64,000 nt of DNA from Sphingobacterium psychroaquaticum. GTDB lineage: Bacteria > Bacteroidota > Bacteroidia > Sphingobacteriales > Sphingobacteriaceae. Shown here piece after piece: positions 62,540 to 64,000 of the stretch. A program made the translations under genes and the position numbers. The notes beneath the pieces were generated by a model. The model searched no databases, was not told the DNA's origin, and was given only the letters and a program-made list of their open reading frames with translations. Location: NCBI RefSeq assembly GCF_900177625.1, contig NZ_FXAU01000003.1, positions 496,001 to 560,000 of the forward strand, read 5' to 3'. Numbering within the stretch: position 1 is the first letter of the stretch; every line of letters begins with the position of its first letter.

Positions 62540-62706
62540 TGGCTAAAAAGCCAGCAACGACATACCCAATAATCACGTCGGTGTCATGCTCGGGTTGCAA
62601 ATACATGCACCCGGGCGAACATCCGGTCTTAATGTGGTGTGCCAAAATCAAAATGCCGCGTGTTGCGGATGAACCAAAGCAGTGTATTTATAAAAACTTA
62701 AAATAA
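62539..62706 (+). CDS. Small cysteine-rich protein, possible zinc ribbon
   Basis: 55 residues, ATG overlapping the HNH stop by one base (TAATG) and stop just before recT. It contains SCSGCKYMHPGEHPVLMWCA and later KQCIYKN; four cysteines (C-x2-C, C, C) with conserved-looking Pro-Gly-His could bind one zinc. The translational coupling to both neighbours and ordinary codon use support a real gene. It may be a DNA-binding accessory protein; no family recognised. Confidence 0.7.
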   Translation: MAKKPATTYPIITSVSCSGCKYMHPGEHPVLMWCAKIKMPRVADEPKQCIYKNLK

Positions 62707-62714
62707 AAATCAAT

Positions 62715-63653
62715 ATGTCAAATCAACAATCAGCAGTAGCACTCCAGCAAGAAGAAAAGAATATTACTACATCGGTGTTAGCAAAAGTAAACTCATTCCA
62801 ACAGTCTGGTGAGCTACGAATTCCTAAAGACTACAGTCCAGAAAATGCTTTAAAAAGCGCGATGTTAATTCTTCAAGAAACAAAGGACCGGAATAGCAAT
62901 CCCGTTTTGCAATCGTGCTCAAAAGAGAGTATTGCTAATGCGCTTTTAAAAATGGTGGTATGGGGATTGTCCCCTCTAAAAAAACAAGGAGATTTTATTG
63001 CTTATGGGCAAACTTTGGAATTTACTCCAGAGTACACCGGAAACTTAGTTCTAGCTAAAAGATATGGCGGGTTAGTTAGTCATAACCAAAGAGCAATTTT
63101 CAAAGGTGATGAGTTCGAATTTGAGACTGATTTAGAATTTCCCTACCGTACTCGTATTCTAAAGCATAAGCAGTCTTTGGAAAATATTGGCGGTGAAGTT
63201 GTTGGGGCATATTTCGCCTACGAGTTAGCGGATGGCACCAAGGATGTTGAGATTATGAATATCACACAAATTAGATTGGCGTGGGGGCAAGGTGGATCTA
63301 AAGGTAACAGCGTTGCTCATAAGAACTTTACTGACCAAATGGCGATTAAAACAGTTATTAACCGCGGGTGTAAGTTGCTTATTCGTGGGTCAGATGATAG
63401 CATTTTGTTTGACAAGGATGACGATAAGCCATTCGATGAAACTGCAAGTAAGGTTCAGACTGAAATTAAAAAGAATGCCAATAAGCAAGCATTATCTTTC
63501 GAGGATGCAGAAGTTGTTGAAACCAAAGAACTGAATCCAGCATCTGTAAAAGCTACAGTGCCGCCAGTTCAACCGGCTGTTGATATTCCAGCGCCAAGCG
63601 CGATCCAACCGAACAGCAATCCAAGTGACGACCAAGTTGAGATGAGTTTCTAA
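62715..63653 (+). CDS. recT: RecT-family single-strand annealing protein
   Basis: 312 residues. It anneals complementary single strands in phage recombination. The core domain (about 20-215) shows the family marks: SPENALKSAMLILQETKDRN (38-57), ESIANALLKMVVWGLSPLKK, GDFIAYGQTLEFTPEYTGNL, and INRGCKLLIRGSDDS. The C-terminal 90 residues are polar with Pro-rich repeats and end in a DDQVEMSF tail similar to SSB-type acidic tips, which may recruit partners. No RecE exonuclease is found next to it. The stop overlaps the next start (TAATG). Confidence 0.9.
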   Translation: MSNQQSAVALQQEEKNITTSVLAKVNSFQQSGELRIPKDYSPENALKSAMLILQETKDRNSNPVLQSCSKESIANALLKMVVWGLSPLKKQGDFIAYGQTLEFTPEYTGNLVLAKRYGGLVSHNQRAIFKGDEFEFETDLEFPYRTRILKHKQSLENIGGEVVGAYFAYELADGTKDVEIMNITQIRLAWGQGGSKGNSVAHKNFTDQMAIKTVINRGCKLLIRGSDDSILFDKDDDKPFDETASKVQTEIKKNANKQALSFEDAEVVETKELNPASVKATVPPVQPAVDIPAPSAIQPNSNPSDDQVEMSF

Positions 63654-64000
63654 TGCGTCTACACATCATCAACAGCAATAGTGATGGTAACTGCTACCTT
63701 TTCACCGACAATGAGGGAAACACTCTTATTGTCGAGTGTGGGGTGCGTTTCGAAAAGATTAAACAAGCCTTGAATTTTGATTTAAGCAGGGTAGTAGGAA
63801 GTTTGGTTACACATGAGCACGGTGACCACTGCAAAGGCGCAAAGGATGCTGTAAAAGCAGGGATTGACGTCTATGCGACAGTGGGAACGATCAAAGGATT
63901 GAAGTTCGAAAGCCATCGTTTAATCGCGATACCAAAAGGTAAAGCTTTCAATCTAGGTCCATTCTCTGTAATAGCTTTTGATACGCATCACGACGTAAAT
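63653..64000 (+). CDS. Metallo-beta-lactamase-fold hydrolase, N-terminal part (cut by window end)
   Basis: 116 residues visible, open at the right edge. It starts MRLHIINSNSDGNCYLFTDN and has the metal site THEHGDHCKGAKDAVKAG (H-x-H-x-D-H), followed by the expected strand pattern and FDTHHDVN. Such proteins occur beside recT in many phages; they may be nucleases or phosphodiesterases. It is joined to recT by a one-base overlap. The later metal ligands lie outside the window. Confidence 0.85.
   Translation, partial: MRLHIINSNSDGNCYLFTDNEGNTLIVECGVRFEKIKQALNFDLSRVVGSLVTHEHGDHCKGAKDAVKAGIDVYATVGTIKGLKFESHRLIAIPKGKAFNLGPFSVIAFDTHHDVN

Overview
The window looks like a chromosomal segment of a Bacteroidota bacterium, most likely family Sphingobacteriaceae (Sphingobacterium or a close relative). 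This is inferred from gene content: a type III glutamine synthetase, an ECF sigma/FecR/SusC(with STN domain)/SusD cassette, a DUF5103 type IX secretion plug-like protein, DUF4296 and DUF3298 lipoproteins, and promoters that fit the Bacteroidota pattern TTG-N20-TAnnTTTG. Shine-Dalgarno sequences are rare. The DNA is moderately AT-rich. No rRNA, tRNA, CRISPR array or insertion sequence was found.

Positions 1-54729 are ordinary host chromosome. Layout: the end of an SGNH hydrolase; glnN and a large S9 peptidase; a SIMPL protein facing an EmrE-type exporter/rnhA pair; a GH29 fucosidase; three genes of unknown function (10148-13587); a cell-surface signalling uptake cassette, sigma/anti-sigma/SusC/SusD (13886-20693); a methyltransferase with a palindrome over its promoter, an amino acid permease and a T9SS plug-like gene; two envelope proteins; an operon rluD-like/tlpA-like/pyrF; PAP2 phosphatase/response regulator/histidine kinase; panB; an eight-gene thiamine operon (thiS-thiC-tenI-like-thiD-thiE-thiG-thiH-thiF, 40029 down to 33425) behind a clear TPP riboswitch; proline dehydrogenase; S4 protein and aroB; a 406-base repeat-rich spacer; a ThuA-domain protein; a compact five-gene minus-strand operon (yggS, acetyltransferase, DUF3298 lipoprotein, aspartate kinase, methyltransferase); and DUF4296-mutS2-mgtC facing an ABC-F ATPase.

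From 54900 to the right edge lies the early half of a prophage or related integrated element. It holds a tyrosine integrase, a small XRE regulator, an unknown protein and an S24-type repressor. Across a divergent promoter/operator region starts a tightly packed rightward early operon: LuxR-type regulator, three small proteins, KilA-N antirepressor-like protein, Rad50-like zinc-hook ATPase, HNH homing-type endonuclease, a 55-residue Cys-rich protein, RecT and a metallo-beta-lactamase-fold protein cut by the window end. The layout matches a temperate phage immunity region followed by a recombination module. Structural and packaging genes, and the right attachment site, must lie beyond position 64000.

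The most interesting signals are: the prophage switch, whose repressor transcript may be leaderless; the RecT + Rad50-like ATPase + MBL module without RecE or SbcD; two antisense transcripts apparently overlapping between a GNAT gene and proline dehydrogenase; a hexanucleotide tandem repeat just before the ThuA gene; dispersed palindromic repeats; and a 14-base-arm palindrome over the promoter of a methyltransferase gene. Where annotated starts differ from the longest possible frame, the reason is given in each entry.
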